Shown here in pieces: positions 38,160-49,400 of a stretch of DNA of 64,000 nt. Location of the stretch: positions 41,951,437 through 42,015,436 of the forward strand of contig NC_071334.1 of NCBI RefSeq assembly GCF_027744825.2, in the 5' to 3' direction. Position numbers and translations under genes: made by a program. Origin of the DNA: Synchiropus splendidus (lineage: Eukaryota > Chordata > Actinopteri > Syngnathiformes > Callionymidae). The notes under the pieces are model-generated. The model had not been told where the DNA came from and ran no database searches. It saw nothing but the letters and a program-made list of their open reading frames with translations. Numbering within the stretch: position 1 is the first letter of the stretch; each line of letters opens with the position of its first letter.

Positions 38160-39074
38160 ACTTACATTCACAGAGAAGCAGTGTAGTGGATCTTTTTTTT
38201 TATTCAAACAAGGTGAGGTCAGACACTGAGGAGCATTTTGAAATGAAAGCAAAAGTAACTTATAGGTGTTAGAGGAAGAGAATGACTAAATACCCGCTCC
38301 AATACAAACAACAGTGAGATCGGGATTTAACCAAACAGTCAAATATATTCCCAATGAAATACCCTTCCATTTTCAGAACTTTAAAAAATATACTTCCCAG
38401 CTGCAGCAGTTGTAAAACCCAATAGGGCCTGAATTTTAGTTCCGAAGCACTGGATGATGAGGGGAAATGAGGGGAAATAATTGATTTCAGTCTTGCCACT
38501 GATTCTTTCTGTAGCCTCATAAAACCTTGCAGTTATGTTTTTCGGTTTTGTCCTTAAGCACATGAACGTACTCTAACTCACCTTTACCCAATTCCCTTCT
38601 GGACTGCTCCCTTTGTTTGACAACATAATGGACTGGACATTGAGCAGTTCTTCGAATCATTCACTGATCAATAAAGACCATCAAGTACAGCGCTAATGTT
38701 GGGAAGGTTGAACGGCTGAGAGAGAAAGGGAGTTCAGGTCACATATGCCAAGTGATGACTGGGTCATCAAACCAAAAGTTCCTATTGACGCAGACAGGGA
38801 CAATGGTTATGTGAGGACATTGAGGGCCGAGCCTTCAGCCAGAGATATCTGAAGACAATACCTAACCTCTCTTCAGGAGATTTACAGACTACCAACATCC
38901 ACTTTTGGTTGGAAGAACAATGAAGTGAGGAATAAAGACACCCTGTGTTTTATATAAACTTGACACCAGTGTTTGCCGCGCCATCCCTTGAATACACGCC
39001 ACCACTCATGACGGCGCTATGCAAATGAAGTACTGACAATCTTCTCCAGAATACAAAACATTATTCTCTCAGAT
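38160..39074. other. Unassigned sequence downstream of gypsy pol
   Basis: This lies on the 3' side of the minus-strand gypsy relic. Integrase motifs and an LTR would be expected but neither is recognisable. Frames at 38269-38563 show no known domain. Confidence 0.4.
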
Positions 39075-39080
39075 CTTTTT

Positions 39081-39335
39081 GTGTTTGAGTCAACTTATTC
39101 AACGGCTGTTGGTGTAATGCCGTCTTCTTTCATTCCAATGGCTGAATCGGCTCGTTGTTCTTGGACAAGTTTGTCATGGCTGATGGACTGCAGAGGTTCT
39201 TTGATGGGACCACTTTGCGTGACAAGATTAAGGGCTGCAATCCATGCAACATCGGCGTCTTTAGCTCTTCTGCTCCCTTGCCAGACACCAATAGCTTCCT
39301 TTGACAGTTCCTCTGAGCACGTCTTCATGAAGGTG
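39081..39335 (-). pseudogene. gypsy RNase H-integrase linker fragment
   Basis: The minus-strand frame MKTCSEELSKEAIGVWQGSR followed by RAKDADVAWIAALNLV resembles the linker that precedes the H2C2 zinc finger of integrase in this gypsy class. The frame ends near 39095 and neither the HHCC nor the DDE integrase core follows, so the element is truncated here. Confidence 0.55.
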
Positions 39336-39339
39336 TCAA

Positions 39340-39640
39340 CATCTAGTGGAGCAGTACATCAGCGCCAACATTTAATTTTCCTGAACGGTACTTTATATCG
39401 AAATGGAAGTCTGCCAAATGTCCGACCCAACGAGGCCACTGAGGACATACGTTAAAGGGTTGTTGTCTGTGAAAACGGTGAAGTGTGGGGTGTAGTAAAG
39501 ATCGTCTTTGAACTTACCACACAGGGCCCATTTGAGAACCAGAAACTCGAGTTTGCCGCAGTGTAAGTGATAGCTTTGTTCAGCAGGTGTTAAAGTGCGT
39601 GAGCCATACCCAATAACTCTCATCTTGTTGTCCTGGTTTT
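39340..39640 (-). pseudogene. gypsy RNase H remnant
   Basis: The minus-strand frame reads MRVIGYGSRTLTPAEQSYHL, KLEFLVLKWALCGKFKD and FTVFTDNNPLTYVLSG. These are the gypsy RNase H core blocks ('Y.SR.L...E..Y', 'E.LA..WA', 'TD..PL.Y.L'), including the catalytic-site aspartate in TDNN. A frame change follows, then RWVGHLADFHFDIKYRSGKL and NVGADVL, the tether motif. The domain's first strand is missing: about 150 bases between 39779 and 39630 do not align. It removes the RNA strand during reverse transcription in intact elements; here it is a relic. Confidence 0.85.
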
Positions 39641-39778
39641 GATTAAGTACCCAGCGAGACCTTGTTAGGGTGCGTCCATATGGTGTATGAAGGGTTGGCT
39701 GAAGTCTGGATTTGCTAATACTGGTGGTTGAGTAAGCGTTTCAATCAATCGCTCCAGAATCTCCTAATGTTCTTTGTT

Positions 39779-40561
39779 CTACTCCATTGGGATTCGAGAG
39801 GACTGCTGGCCATGCTTCACTTTTCCACTTGTTGATTTAGGTGGTGATGCATTAGTCTTGACTTGCGACAGTCCGTAGAGGGGTTTGGCGATATGTGGGA
39901 AATCCTGCACATACCTTTGGGAGTAGCTTAAGAACCCCAAAAGCTGCCTGACTTCTCCCACAGTTTGTGGACTTTTGCATTTCAATGCTTGAACTGCCTC
40001 AATATGTCGAGGATTCACCTTCACTCCATCTGCGAACACAAGACGGCCGACATACAGAAACTCTTTGTGGAATAGTTCACACTTCTCCAGCTTCAACTTC
40101 ACTCCATGACATTTCAGGGCTTGAAGGACTTTTTGCAACACCTGGACATGATCATCAAATGATTTTGAGAAGCAAAGCACGTCATCTAGGTAGGGATTTT
40201 CTCCTCCAGGCTGCGTTGAAATGCCGCTGGGTATCCTCACCCATTTATAAAGGCCCCAAGGGGTCATGAAGGCTGTTAGGTATTGTGAACCTTCAGCAAT
40301 AAACCCTTGGTGGTACGCTTTATCCACATCATCTTTGTCACGTGAGATCGCTTTGCTCTCTTCCATTAGCACTTTCTCAACTGCACTCTGTTGGACTGTG
40401 TTCACGTGGCTTAAATCGACAGGAGGCGACCAATTGTCACCAGGTACACTATGACGAAGTGTAAGTGGTGTTGGTTCTGGCATCTCATTTTGCAAGTCTT
40501 GTTCAACAACTTTGACAACATACTGGCTGGTGGCAAGGGTTGTTCTCTTTGTTAAGATCAT
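39779..40561 (-). pseudogene. gypsy reverse transcriptase remnant with internal deletion
   Basis: An uninterrupted 260-codon frame holds, in order, the RT entry region (VDLSHVNTVQQSAVEKVL), a degraded DVDKAYHQGF block (usually 'DLR.GYHQ'), FMTPWGLYKWVRIPSGI, then PYLDDVLCFSKSFDDHV with the Y-x-D-D catalytic box. After that come CELFHKEFLYVGRLVFADGV and VGEVRQLLGFLSYSQRYVQDF, the thumb. Between 'PSGI' and 'PYLDD' about 25-30 residues normally forming the 'FGL..AP..FQ..M' block are missing, yet the frame stays open. The first catalytic block is also shortened, so the enzyme cannot be active. This is the longest coherent protein similarity in the window. Confidence 0.88.
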
Positions 40562-40899
40562 CTCATGCTTTGTGTGGTTGGGACTGGGACAAAAGGTTTT
40601 TGTGGGTTGTCAATCTCCAACAGCCCCTCTTCGACACTCAGCTGTTTTGGAACTATGTTTTCCTCTGGTTTATACAGCACAAGTGGGTACATGGAGTCAA
40701 GGTTTTGGGGCACCCTGCACCATACTTGAACTTCTTACCAGCTGGAATTGTCACATTCTCTTTACCCACTCTCACAATGAATGGATCACAAGCAGTCCCT
40801 TGTGGCACTTGTATAAGGTTGACCATGGCCATCACTTGATCTTCATCCATTCCGAAAGCTTGACGTAGGAGGTTATACATCATGGTGTTGGTCGTTTCA

Positions 40900-41260
40900 T
40901 CTGACTCTTGCCTTTAGATGACTGCCCCAAACACATTTGCTCCTACTAGAGGCTGAGGGAGGGATAGTTTGCTGACTAAGAACGGCGCTTGCACAGTGAG
41001 ATTAGTAAGATTTTCATGACCAGCTAACGTGACTCTGAGTTCAACACAGCCGTCATACGGTATTGGCTGATCATTGACCGCATGAACCACATGAAGTTCA
41101 ACAGCTCTACTAGTGGTGTCACCTGGTAGCTAGGTATTTATCTTTTGGCCCACTGTCTGTCAATTATACTCACTTGTGAACCTGAGTCAAATAATACTGT
41201 CACCAATAGACACAAATCAAACATTTGAGAAGAATTTTCTTGCCAACTAGGGGAACTTTG
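40900..41260 (-). pseudogene. gypsy aspartic protease remnant
   Basis: On the minus strand near 41205-41150 the sequence reads VTVLFDSGSQVSIIDRQ. The D-S-G triad with hydrophobic flanks is the active-site loop of retropepsin-type proteases, which cleave the polyprotein. It is preceded by a VGKKILLKCLI-like stretch and followed by QPIPYDGCVELRVTLAGHEN and PFLVSKLSLPQPLVGANVFG, the order seen in fish gypsy elements. The catalytic aspartate is intact, but stops and frame changes around it mean it is not expressible as it stands. Confidence 0.8.
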
Positions 41261-41675
41261 CTACTTGCAGATGAACCACTTCGGCTTTTTTTGGCAAGTT
41301 TTTGCGGGACTTGTTTTGACTGTTTTCTTGCCTGGACACATTGATCTCTGGTGCATTGGGATGGGGGTACTATTGAGTATTAAGTTTTATTGGCTGGAAC
41401 AGTGGCTCTGTACCAGTCTCTGGCTGTCCCTTGACAGAGGCCAAATCTAGTGGCTCTAATGGTTAATATCCTGCAGGTTCTGTTCAGTACATTTTGGAAA
41501 GAGAAATGCTTTCCTTTGAGCCAGCTTTGGATGACTAGCTGGGGGTTGAAAAATCAAGTGGGTTGGCTGTTGTGAGGATGGATTGTAGGTTGTTGTTGAC
41601 TTCTGCTCTACTTCTGGTCACCATCTTGGTTGGAGTTTACACTTGGTCTGCAAATTGTTTCATTGTTGACGTTGG

Positions 41676-42490
41676 TTACTCTTTGATGATTTGGCAATTG
41701 GTTTCTATCACAGCCCTTTGAGCTTGGACAGTCTTTGGTCGAGTCACTTGACCTAGTCTCCTCTGACGCTTCTTTTCATCACTGATTATTTTTGTGACCT
41801 CACTCAAAATCTCTTCATCAGTGACACTGTTACTTGAGGTGAGTGGTCTCAGTGTTCGTCGCAGGTCAGCATATTTGCCACCCAGACCTGGGTACATTAT
41901 ATGGAGGAATACCTCCTAATCTGTTCTTGGGTTGTAGAAAATGTCTTGGTTGGTCTGTTTTGACTGACAGATCTGTTTTTGTTTGAGACCAAGCATCAGA
42001 TATAAAACTGCTGAGGTGACTCATGTTCTGTTTGTGTGGCACACATTAGCTCCTGGAACATTTCCGTTGTGGCTTTTTCTCCTAAATGGGACCGGAGGAA
42101 GCCCTGAAGTTCAGGAAGTGACTAGTCGTCCTTGAGCATGAGCATGTCTCTGAAGGTGCCAGGTTTCACAATCTTCAGTCCACCTCTGACTATTTCAGTT
42201 TCAGCAAATTTTTCTCTGACTCCTTCTTTGATCTGCTTTACGAGACTGTTGTAACTGATTTCTGTCCATCAAATACTTTGAATTTTTGGCGTGGCAAGTA
42301 GCATCCCTCTTTATTATCACGGCTGAACTCAATTGTGTCTTCATTCTCTGAGTCGAGAGTCTTTGCTAGTTCAAAGAGATCTTGACTGGGGAGAATAAAC
42401 AAACACCCCCGGATGATCAAGATCAACTCCTTTCTTTCCTTCGACATGTTGTTCAGGTGGCTCGTGCGTCCGGCCTGAGTTTGCAACACT
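41676..42490 (-). pseudogene. gypsy gag-like capsid remnant
   Basis: The minus-strand frames give FLRSHLGEKATTEMFQELM and then CATQTEHESPQQFY near 42100-42000. After a frame change comes PGLGGKYADLRRTLRPL, then TDEEILSEVTKIISDEKKRQ near 41890-41750. The 'ESPQQF..R' and 'LR..LRP.L....TDE.LL..V' blocks are typical of retrotransposon capsid C-terminal regions in fish gypsy elements. Upstream, 42489-42238 holds a further in-frame segment of uncertain alignment. A cysteine-poor trace (CTEQNLQ) near 41500 may be what is left of a zinc knuckle. It is disrupted by several frameshifts and encodes no intact protein. Confidence 0.75.
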
Positions 42491-42719
42491 TTCCTTGGTG
42501 CTGTGCAGTTCCACTATGAAGCAAAGACCTCTTCCACCTTCATCTTCCTCGACCAGGACTAAGCGGTGGTTTGCTGAGGATGTATTAGCTGAAATTAAAA
42601 AAGAAAAAAGTTACCAATATTGTGTGAATATCACATATATTAATCATCAGTTTTCAGACAACTTGGTGTTTGTCCAGCACTAAGGAAGAACTGTGGGTTC
42701 ATTTTGATTTTGTATATTT

Positions 42720-43060
42720 TGGATTTTGTCTCCAACTCCCACGACTCGAACTGGCAATCGTTTGAGTCAGGAGTAAATCCAACTCAGCTCTTGGTGCAGG
42801 TTGAGTGCACTAACTGAAAACCTAACCCAACATCATTGTGTTTATTGTACTGAAGAGGCCCAAGATTATTTTAAAAGACACTCAAATCAGTACATTAGTC
42901 ACACTTCAACATTTCTGATGGCTGGGTGGCAGGTGGTGAACTGATCTTCCCATCAATCACAGCGGGTGGCTCAGTGAGCTAACAGAGTGGCCCAGACGAA
43001 AAGCTACATTCAGGAATTGGAGTCAAAGATCCACCACCTGTGGAAACCAGAGAGTTAGAC
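42720..43060. repeat. Possible tRNA-derived SINE fragments, head-to-head
   Basis: On the minus strand near 42740-42760 the sequence AGTTCGAGTC fits an RNA polymerase III B box (GTTCRANNC), with GTTAGTGCACT about 60 bases upstream on that strand resembling a tRNA D-arm/anticodon region. On the plus strand at 42963, GGTGGCTCAGTGAGCTAACA fits an A-box-like tRNA start. No complete tRNA fold or clear SINE body is visible, so this is tentative. Confidence 0.27.
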
Positions 43061-43669
43061 TTTTTAAACTTGTTAAACAGTTGCCAATGCTTCATTGAGT
43101 CTTCCAACACTAAGTCATCTTATTGTCAGTAGCTGGGAATATTCTTCCTTCTGTGCTTATTAAAGGTAAGATAGAAGGTGTCTGCACGACAAGATCGGCC
43201 AAATCACAATTTTTCAAAAATGGTGATGCTGTACCAGGACAGGTCTGGTCTGACGGCAGTGTTGCCCCCTCCCCTTCCCATGAGCAGCATTGATCCACAC
43301 CTGAATTCAGCATTATGCTCCTATACTTCATCTGAAAGTGAATAGAAGAACTGTGGAGTTCAATTCTTCCTCCTCACATGATTTTCACTGCAGTATAAAT
43401 CAGATGGATTCTTATCATCAACATGAAGAGGAATCCATTCTAATCTCCCAACCCCAGAAAAGGAGCACACTGGATAGTTCCACTTGGGCAGCGGGATGAA
43501 GGAACCTCATAATATATGTTTACTATGTTTTACATTTACATCTGCACCTTCTTCTCACATGAAAACACGTCTCACTTTTTGTAAACGTTCTTTGGAACAA
43601 AAATGAGTCTTTCGTTTCATTAGCCTCCTGCAAGTGTGTGTAAGATGTGTGTCATCCAGTATTGAAGGG
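43061..43669. other. Unassigned non-coding sequence
   Basis: No gene or known repeat is recognised. Confidence 0.5.
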
Positions 43670-43782
43670 TTGATGAGGTTTCATGAAACAATTTTCAGAG
43701 GCCACGAGATGGCGCTGTCTGCACTCAAATGTTTGGAACATTTGGCTCGTGTTTGGAAACAACTAATTCAATGAAACCTCAC
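43670..43782. mobile_element. MITE related to the one at 36732-36888, shorter
   Basis: The left end is TTGATGAGGTTTCATGAAAC and the right end ATGAAACCTCAC is its approximate inverse. The interior shares TTTCAGAGGCCACGAGATGG (compare CAAAGGCCACTAGATAGG), AGTTTGTT-like and AACTAATTCAA blocks with the 36.7-kb element. Confidence 0.65.
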
Positions 43783-44792
43783 AAACGTAATCTGAGTTTA
43801 TAGGACAAATTCCATAGCAGTCTGAGAGATCAACTATTTCCGTTGCTCTAAATAACAACAATCGCAAATCAGTGTTTTTCCAAAACAGTCATTGGAACGA
43901 GTATATAGCAGTATGTTCACGCCATGGTCAAATTTTAACAGACAAACTGATCAAACCCATAGCAGTGTTGTTAACACACATCGGAGTTTACCTATTAATG
44001 CCCGTAATGCATAAGACTCTCTGGCATCACCCTTTCGAGCCCTATGGCCACCTTTCTTATTGAAGGCTACTGTAGCTGTTATACGTACTTTCAACTGAAT
44101 GCCACAAGAGAGTTGCAGTACATGGTCTCAACACTAGATCGGAGAAATTCTTACACAGTGGACCTTGAAACAAGTCTCTGCTGAGATGTCTGTTTCCATT
44201 GGGTATTCTTTGACCTGTGTTTACATTGTCAAACGTTATAAAAGGGACACAAACCGATTATGGTCAGTTCTGTTGACAAGCTTGGGTTATCGGGGTAAAT
44301 GAATTGATAAATGTAAGGAGTATAGACGGTAGACGGATGACAGGATTCAGTGTTTTAGACACTGATTTGTTACTTAAAAAAATAAAAAATAAAAAATACT
44401 CAGTGGTAAATCTTCAGGAACTATAAATGTTTGGCTCAAATTGATGAAACTTTTTTTTTTAATAAATCATACAGGATCACACCATCAAAGCATGTTTATT
44501 GTAATAACATGAAAAAAGGAGAAAATTGGAGGCAGTGCTCTCTCATTATCTTGTGTGTATTGATTGAGATTTCCCTATTTGATTTGTTTTACAAAGGCCC
44601 GATTCGATTCATAATTCCACACAATTTCCATTTGGATTGGGGTGTTTCAGCAAATTTAGACCAATCTTGCTTAAATATGGAAAACACAACAAAGACTCAG
44701 ACAACTGCCACCGTAAATAGTGGCCCTCTCACTTTGCTCATTGGAATACTATCTGTCTGGTTCAAACAGCAGGTTGTTGTACACATGGTAAG
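43783..44792. other. Unassigned non-coding sequence
   Basis: Short frames (43872-44063, 44431-44844) carry no recognisable domain. No repeats beyond A-rich runs near 44380-44400. Confidence 0.45.
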
Positions 44793-45006
44793 CAGGGGTG
44801 TCCAAACTGGTCCCAAGTGGGTGCAGTTTTGGTTCCATGGCTGAAGCAGATACGTCTTCACCAACCAGGTGTCTGAAGACTGTCATCAGTTGGTTGTTAG
44901 TCTGGTGCGGCTTGTTTCAGCTGACACCTGATTGGCCAAACTTGATGGATTGGAACAAAAGCCAACTCCCACTGCTGTCCATTCTGAAAGAGTATGGAAA
45001 CCCCTG
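44793..45006. mobile_element. hAT-like MITE ('CAGGGGTGTCCAAACTGG' family)
   Basis: It begins CAGGGGTGTCCAAACTGGTC and ends TGGAAACCCCTG, the inverse of CAGGGG-type termini. Internal blocks GGGTGCAGTTTTGGTTCCA, ACCAGGTGTCTGAAGAC, CACCTGATTGGCCAAA and TTGGAACAAAAGCCAACTCC match a short repeat seen widely in fish. At 214 bp it is non-coding. Confidence 0.72.
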
Positions 45007-48000
45007 CAGTAGAGAAAACATGTTAAATCGATCGATTCACTGAAACACGTCAGGGATTTCCAAAATGCCATTTTATGTCCAAGTTTTACAGTGTTCCAGT
45101 ATTTATGTAGCCGTTGACAATCCAACAGAATTTTGAAATATGCAAAATATTTATGTAGATATGCATAATAACATGGAGCACAATGTTCAATCCATGGATA
45201 GTCTGCTTCAGGACAAGCTTAGCAAGGATGAGGGTGAAGGAACGAGGCATGAAGTGCAGGCACCAGGACGTCATGTTGGTGTCAAATGGTGTCCTCATCA
45301 CCTCCGCCAAAGTGTTAAATGTCAGCACAGCGTTGTTAGCAGGCAGCTACCATGTTTGACTGAACAATCGTTCAGCTGGCTGGAACTGTTCTGGTGACAC
45401 CTTGAAGTGAGCTGTCGGTGCCGTGATAGTTCTGCACCTGTGAAGAGGCATCACGCAGGCAATAACCTCTTAAGTGGATCATCATCCTCTATGTACCTGC
45501 GGGAAACAAAGTGTCTCCAGGAAGAGAAAAAGTTACATTTCAGAGATGAAACTGTGGAGATGCTGGGTCAGGAAATAAATACTGAAAAATGTAAATACAA
45601 TTTCATCAAAACTCACTTTTATCTTGGATGTTGTGATTGCATTACACTACAATTATGTATTTGTTATTTACTGAGAATACAATTTTCCGTGGATCTGAAT
45701 CATTCACTCAAACATTAAATGAGTTTGAAGTTCTTCAGAAAGAGTGGGATTCAGAAGCACAGATTCTTATCTGTTGAAGAGCTCAGTGTGCCTCATCTTT
45801 CACTGTAAATCTTTCCAAACCCTTTTCATGCTTCCTTTGACATCTTTCCAACATTTTATATCCCAGAAAGAAATGCAGATTATGGAGGAGGAAGTGACTA
45901 ATATTGAGTTTGGCAGACACTCGGGACTAAAGATGAAATGAACATGATTGCACTTGTCATGTGATGGAGACATTGTAGAACACCATGTTTGTCATTTGTC
46001 AAATGATACATCATATTCTAACAATCTTTTACACTTTTCTGATGCATTTAGAGTGATGTTCTGATCATCGCTCTCCTTCTTCATGTTCTATTACAGGAAC
46101 AGATTAGCAACGGATATTGATGGACTCGCTCTGTCAATGCTAACATTTAGATTTTCATTCACAGATTAATTGATCACAGAAAACTCATATCTGTGTTCCA
46201 TTAGTGGCTGAGAGAGATAAAAACAAACCCTGAATGAGTCTCACTCTCCTTGGTGTCGTTTAAAGTTGTAGAACGACATCTGAAGCAATGTCACTGAACC
46301 ATCTGTCAGAGTTCGTAGTGAGGAGTCCTAGAAGAATAAGCGTGAAACCGAAAGAGCAAGATCTCTGACAAGAGTGCATTTACAGCCTGGAGAGAACTGA
46401 GAGCTACCAAAGGATTTTCTTCTTCAATTTTGTGTTCACTGCTGTTTCTGTTGTGTTGGCAAATGAAACATGAAACAAATGTCTATATGCTTTTTGTTTG
46501 TATATAAGTGTAGTGTATATATGTTTGCAGTGAAACAGATGAACTGTGATGGTAAAATGGGATAGATATACTTTGTGTATGGTGAAAATAGTTTTTCAAT
46601 GAAATGATTGCCAGTGAAAATGAATTGCTCACATTCTAACACAGTTATGGATGTCTGATCGCTGTTTGTCTGCGGCTTATTGAAACACATGACAGTCACA
46701 ATGTAATAAAGCCAGAGGAAAAACGCTGCTCCTTTGTCTTTATTATTCTACAGCACTGTAAATAGATGAGAGCCGATGACGTTTTTAGCAGGTTATCATG
46801 GAAGAATCACGTAAGAAACATCACAACAACAGATGCCCGTCTCGACACCTCCGAGGCTGGAGCGCGCACTCCAGGGTTTGATGTCCTGTCGTCGGCTGCA
46901 GCTCGGACAGGGATGAGGTGAGTCTTGGACAGAGCGTTACTTGCTTTATTTATCACAGCCAAGCTGCACAGAATCGCACATTCAGAGCTGGACATGCACC
47001 GGGCACTTCCGAGAGAGACGTCTCTCCCCCGGCAACCCCTCCCACATGCAGCGGCCACACACACACACACACATACGCGAACAGCACACCTGCAGCAGAC
47101 ACTCTACATTCACTCCCAGAACACTCATAACTAAAAGATACCGGTCAGTAAATGTTCAAACTGCCCCCTTTGCTTCATTCTGAAACGTGCAGTCAAAATA
47201 AAATTTTATAATCTGGGTCCGTCGGTCTTGCAGCTGCTTCCGCCTCTCGCTGGCTCCTGCCTCTCCTGACTGGCTGCATGACGGAGTTCCATCTCTGATG
47301 TTGAATGATAGATGATTCTAGAGTTGCCTTTGCAAGTATAAGCTGGACAGTGTTGTGTTTATTGCCATCTGTGATTATATTTTTCGCTGTTTCGTCACAG
47401 TCTCTGCTCATAAACAAATATGGGATGGGGGCGGGACCGGAAACCCAGCGTTACGACAGCCTGCAATTACACTCATTTACCTGTGGCGCCACCAAATATT
47501 TTTAATCCTGCCTACAGCTGCTTTAACAGCTGATTCCATTTGTGATCTCCCATGGAGGACTCCAGGAAACTCAAGTGGAAATGGACAAAATCACAAGTCA
47601 TTCTGATGTGCAAGCAGCCTGACCGAGAAGAAGTGAGCAGGCAAATCATTATTCACCCTGCAGTAAGGGACAGTGATGCTGGCAACGCGTTACTTAGTAA
47701 CACTTAGTTCAGCTTTGAGAGGTACCTAATTGCAAACAAGATGGCTGACCTCATTCCTCTAGACCGGATCCTTCACCCACCGCCTCTGTAGTGAAACCAA
47801 CTCAAATGTGGTCATGTGGTCATTTTTTAAATATAGAGCGACAAAATTGTGTAAAAAAAAAAAAAAAAAGAATGTAAATTTTGTTCTTTTTATTGATGCG
47901 CTTTTCAATGCATCAAAGAATTTAAATGTCGAATACTTGTGTAATGTAATATTTTAGCATGCTTTACCTGCGGAAATTGCATGAAGAATAAAGATTTTGC

Positions 48001-48649
48001 ATAATATTTTGCCAGAATAAATAGGGGGGGGGGAATTTGTCTTTTGGACTTCGATTTTGATATGATGCTACCAAAGGTGAAACTGTCGACCTGAAATGAC
48101 TGTGTGCAGTTTTATTCCCTTGTAGAGCAAGAACAGAAAATAGAGTGACAACATATGACTGGCTGATGTTTTTATTTTGCGGCTGCAGGAAAAATATGAT
48201 TCAAGGCTCCGAGCCGTAAAAATGATGGCCATTGCCTCTTCTGAACCCGACTGCTGCACCACAATGATGGACCTTTGTCCATAGAAATGTTGAGCAAAGC
48301 CATCACCAAGTGATCTCCAACTTATCGCTGCTTTAATATCATTGTTTGTTGTTAGTATTATTATTATTGTTTTTTTCATCCCAGACATGAAATTAATTTT
48401 TTTTTTTTTTTTTTTCTATTTTTTTTTTCCGGAGGGCGCGAGGTGCTCACCTCTGTATTTATAGTCTCAGTGATCAAATTACAAGTGTTCACAGAGGATT
48501 TCACTTTTGCAACAAGAACTTGAAGTTGGCATCTGGTATCATCGTTATTGCATGCTATTGAGCTTACGCTTGGATTTGTGCATGAGTCGCAGCACAGCTG
48601 CTGATGATATGCAGTGCTCCTCTTCCAAAAAAGACTTTCAGTGAAAAAG
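45007..48649. other. Unassigned non-coding sequence
   Basis: No supported exon. An (AC)n run lies at 47054-47072, poly-A near 47853-47869 and poly-T near 48389-48430. GGCAACGCGTTACTTAGTAA at 47681 resembles a fish repeat with 'GTAACGCGTTACT' character; a related string lies near 49525-49580. A pyrimidine tract ending TCTATTACAG at 46096 looks like a splice acceptor but leads into stops in two frames. Confidence 0.4.
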
Positions 48650-49197
48650 TTGTTTTTAAACCTGCAACACCAAAGACTGTCTGCGCTGCAGAGCTAACAG
48701 AGCAAACAGCTAATGTGACGTCTTGCTTCCAAACTTTGTTGACACTTGTCGACTCTGTGGTTTAAAAGTTGGCTAAAAACTAAATGCAGAACCAAATTAA
48801 CACGCTCAAAAATGTGAAGAGACAAAGAAACGTTATGAAGCAAGTTGGGACAATGACTCGAATTGTCTGGATATGTCTGGAAATCACCCAAACTAGAATA
48901 AAATCATGCAAAAGACATTGTGATAGAACCCAAGCAGTTATATAACCAAATAAGTAAATAAATCATGATGTATTTTGCCATATGGCCCACCCATTTCTGT
49001 AGACGTTTTCATTTAAATAGATTTTCTACAATTTGTTTCTGCACGCCAAAAAAAAAAAAAAGTGTCAGTAGTCACTTGTGACCGTAGTCTTTCACAAAGG
49101 ACTTCCAACCAGGCACAATTGCTCTTTGCTGGTGTGCCTCAGAATTTTTTCCAACGAACAAAGTGTGGCGTGGCTTAAGAAAGGCTGAAAAATGCTG
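48650..49197 (+). mobile_element. hAT-like non-autonomous element, left end missing
   Basis: It shares blocks with 9560-10031 (GGTTTAAAAGTTGGCTAAAA, CTAAATGCAGAACCAAATTA, AAAATGTGAAGAGACAAAGA, ATGAAGCAAG) and ends GTGGCGTGGCTTAAGAAAGG then CTGAAAAATGCTG, the reverse of a CAGTGTTTTTCAACC-type terminus. The left terminus is not recognisable. It directly abuts antisense RTE-type LINE sequence at 49203. Confidence 0.65.
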
Positions 49198-49202
49198 CTC
49201 TA

Positions 49203-49400
49203 GAGGAACTCATACGTAGGCTCTCTCCAAATCCACAAAGACATCTCCTTCCGACCTTCTGTGTTCTTCTCTATCAACCGCCTCAGAGCAAACAATGCAT
49301 CAATAGTACCTTTCTGTGCATGAAACCATTTTGCTGCTCACTGATGCTGACCTCTCCTGGTAGCTAGGACTCATTCAATTTTTTCTTCATCTCCATTGGC
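49203..49400 (-). pseudogene. RTE-type LINE reverse transcriptase fragment
   Basis: Minus-strand frames, shifting between positions, give EQQNGFMHRKV, GTIDALFALRRLIEKNTEGR and DVFVDLERAY. This matches the order of an RTE-like reverse transcriptase: 'QYGF..KGT.DA.F.LR.L.EK.REG...H..FVDLEKAYDRVPRE', where the aspartate of FVDLEKAYD is a catalytic residue region. At least two frameshifts occur within 50 codons. The sequence stops at 'AYV' where the hAT-like element begins, indicating that the transposon lies in what was a LINE copy. Confidence 0.75.

Larger units (their letters stand above)
39075..42490 (-). mobile_element. Ty3/gypsy-like LTR retrotransposon relic
   Basis: Gag, aspartic protease, reverse transcriptase, RNase H and the start of the RNase H-integrase linker occur in this order on the minus strand, the gypsy arrangement. 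Frameshifts, stops and deletions break every part. No flanking LTR pair or integrase catalytic core is recognised, so both outer edges are lost or too decayed. The similarity is to the fish gypsy class whose RT carries PYLDDVLCF and whose RNase H carries TDNNPLTYVL. Whether the solo LTRs at 37.5 and 59.8 kb come from the same family is unknown. Confidence 0.88.

Noticed and set aside
46050..46170. Splice-acceptor-like TTCTATTACAG followed by short frames
   Set aside because: Stops follow within a few codons in two frames; no upstream exon found.
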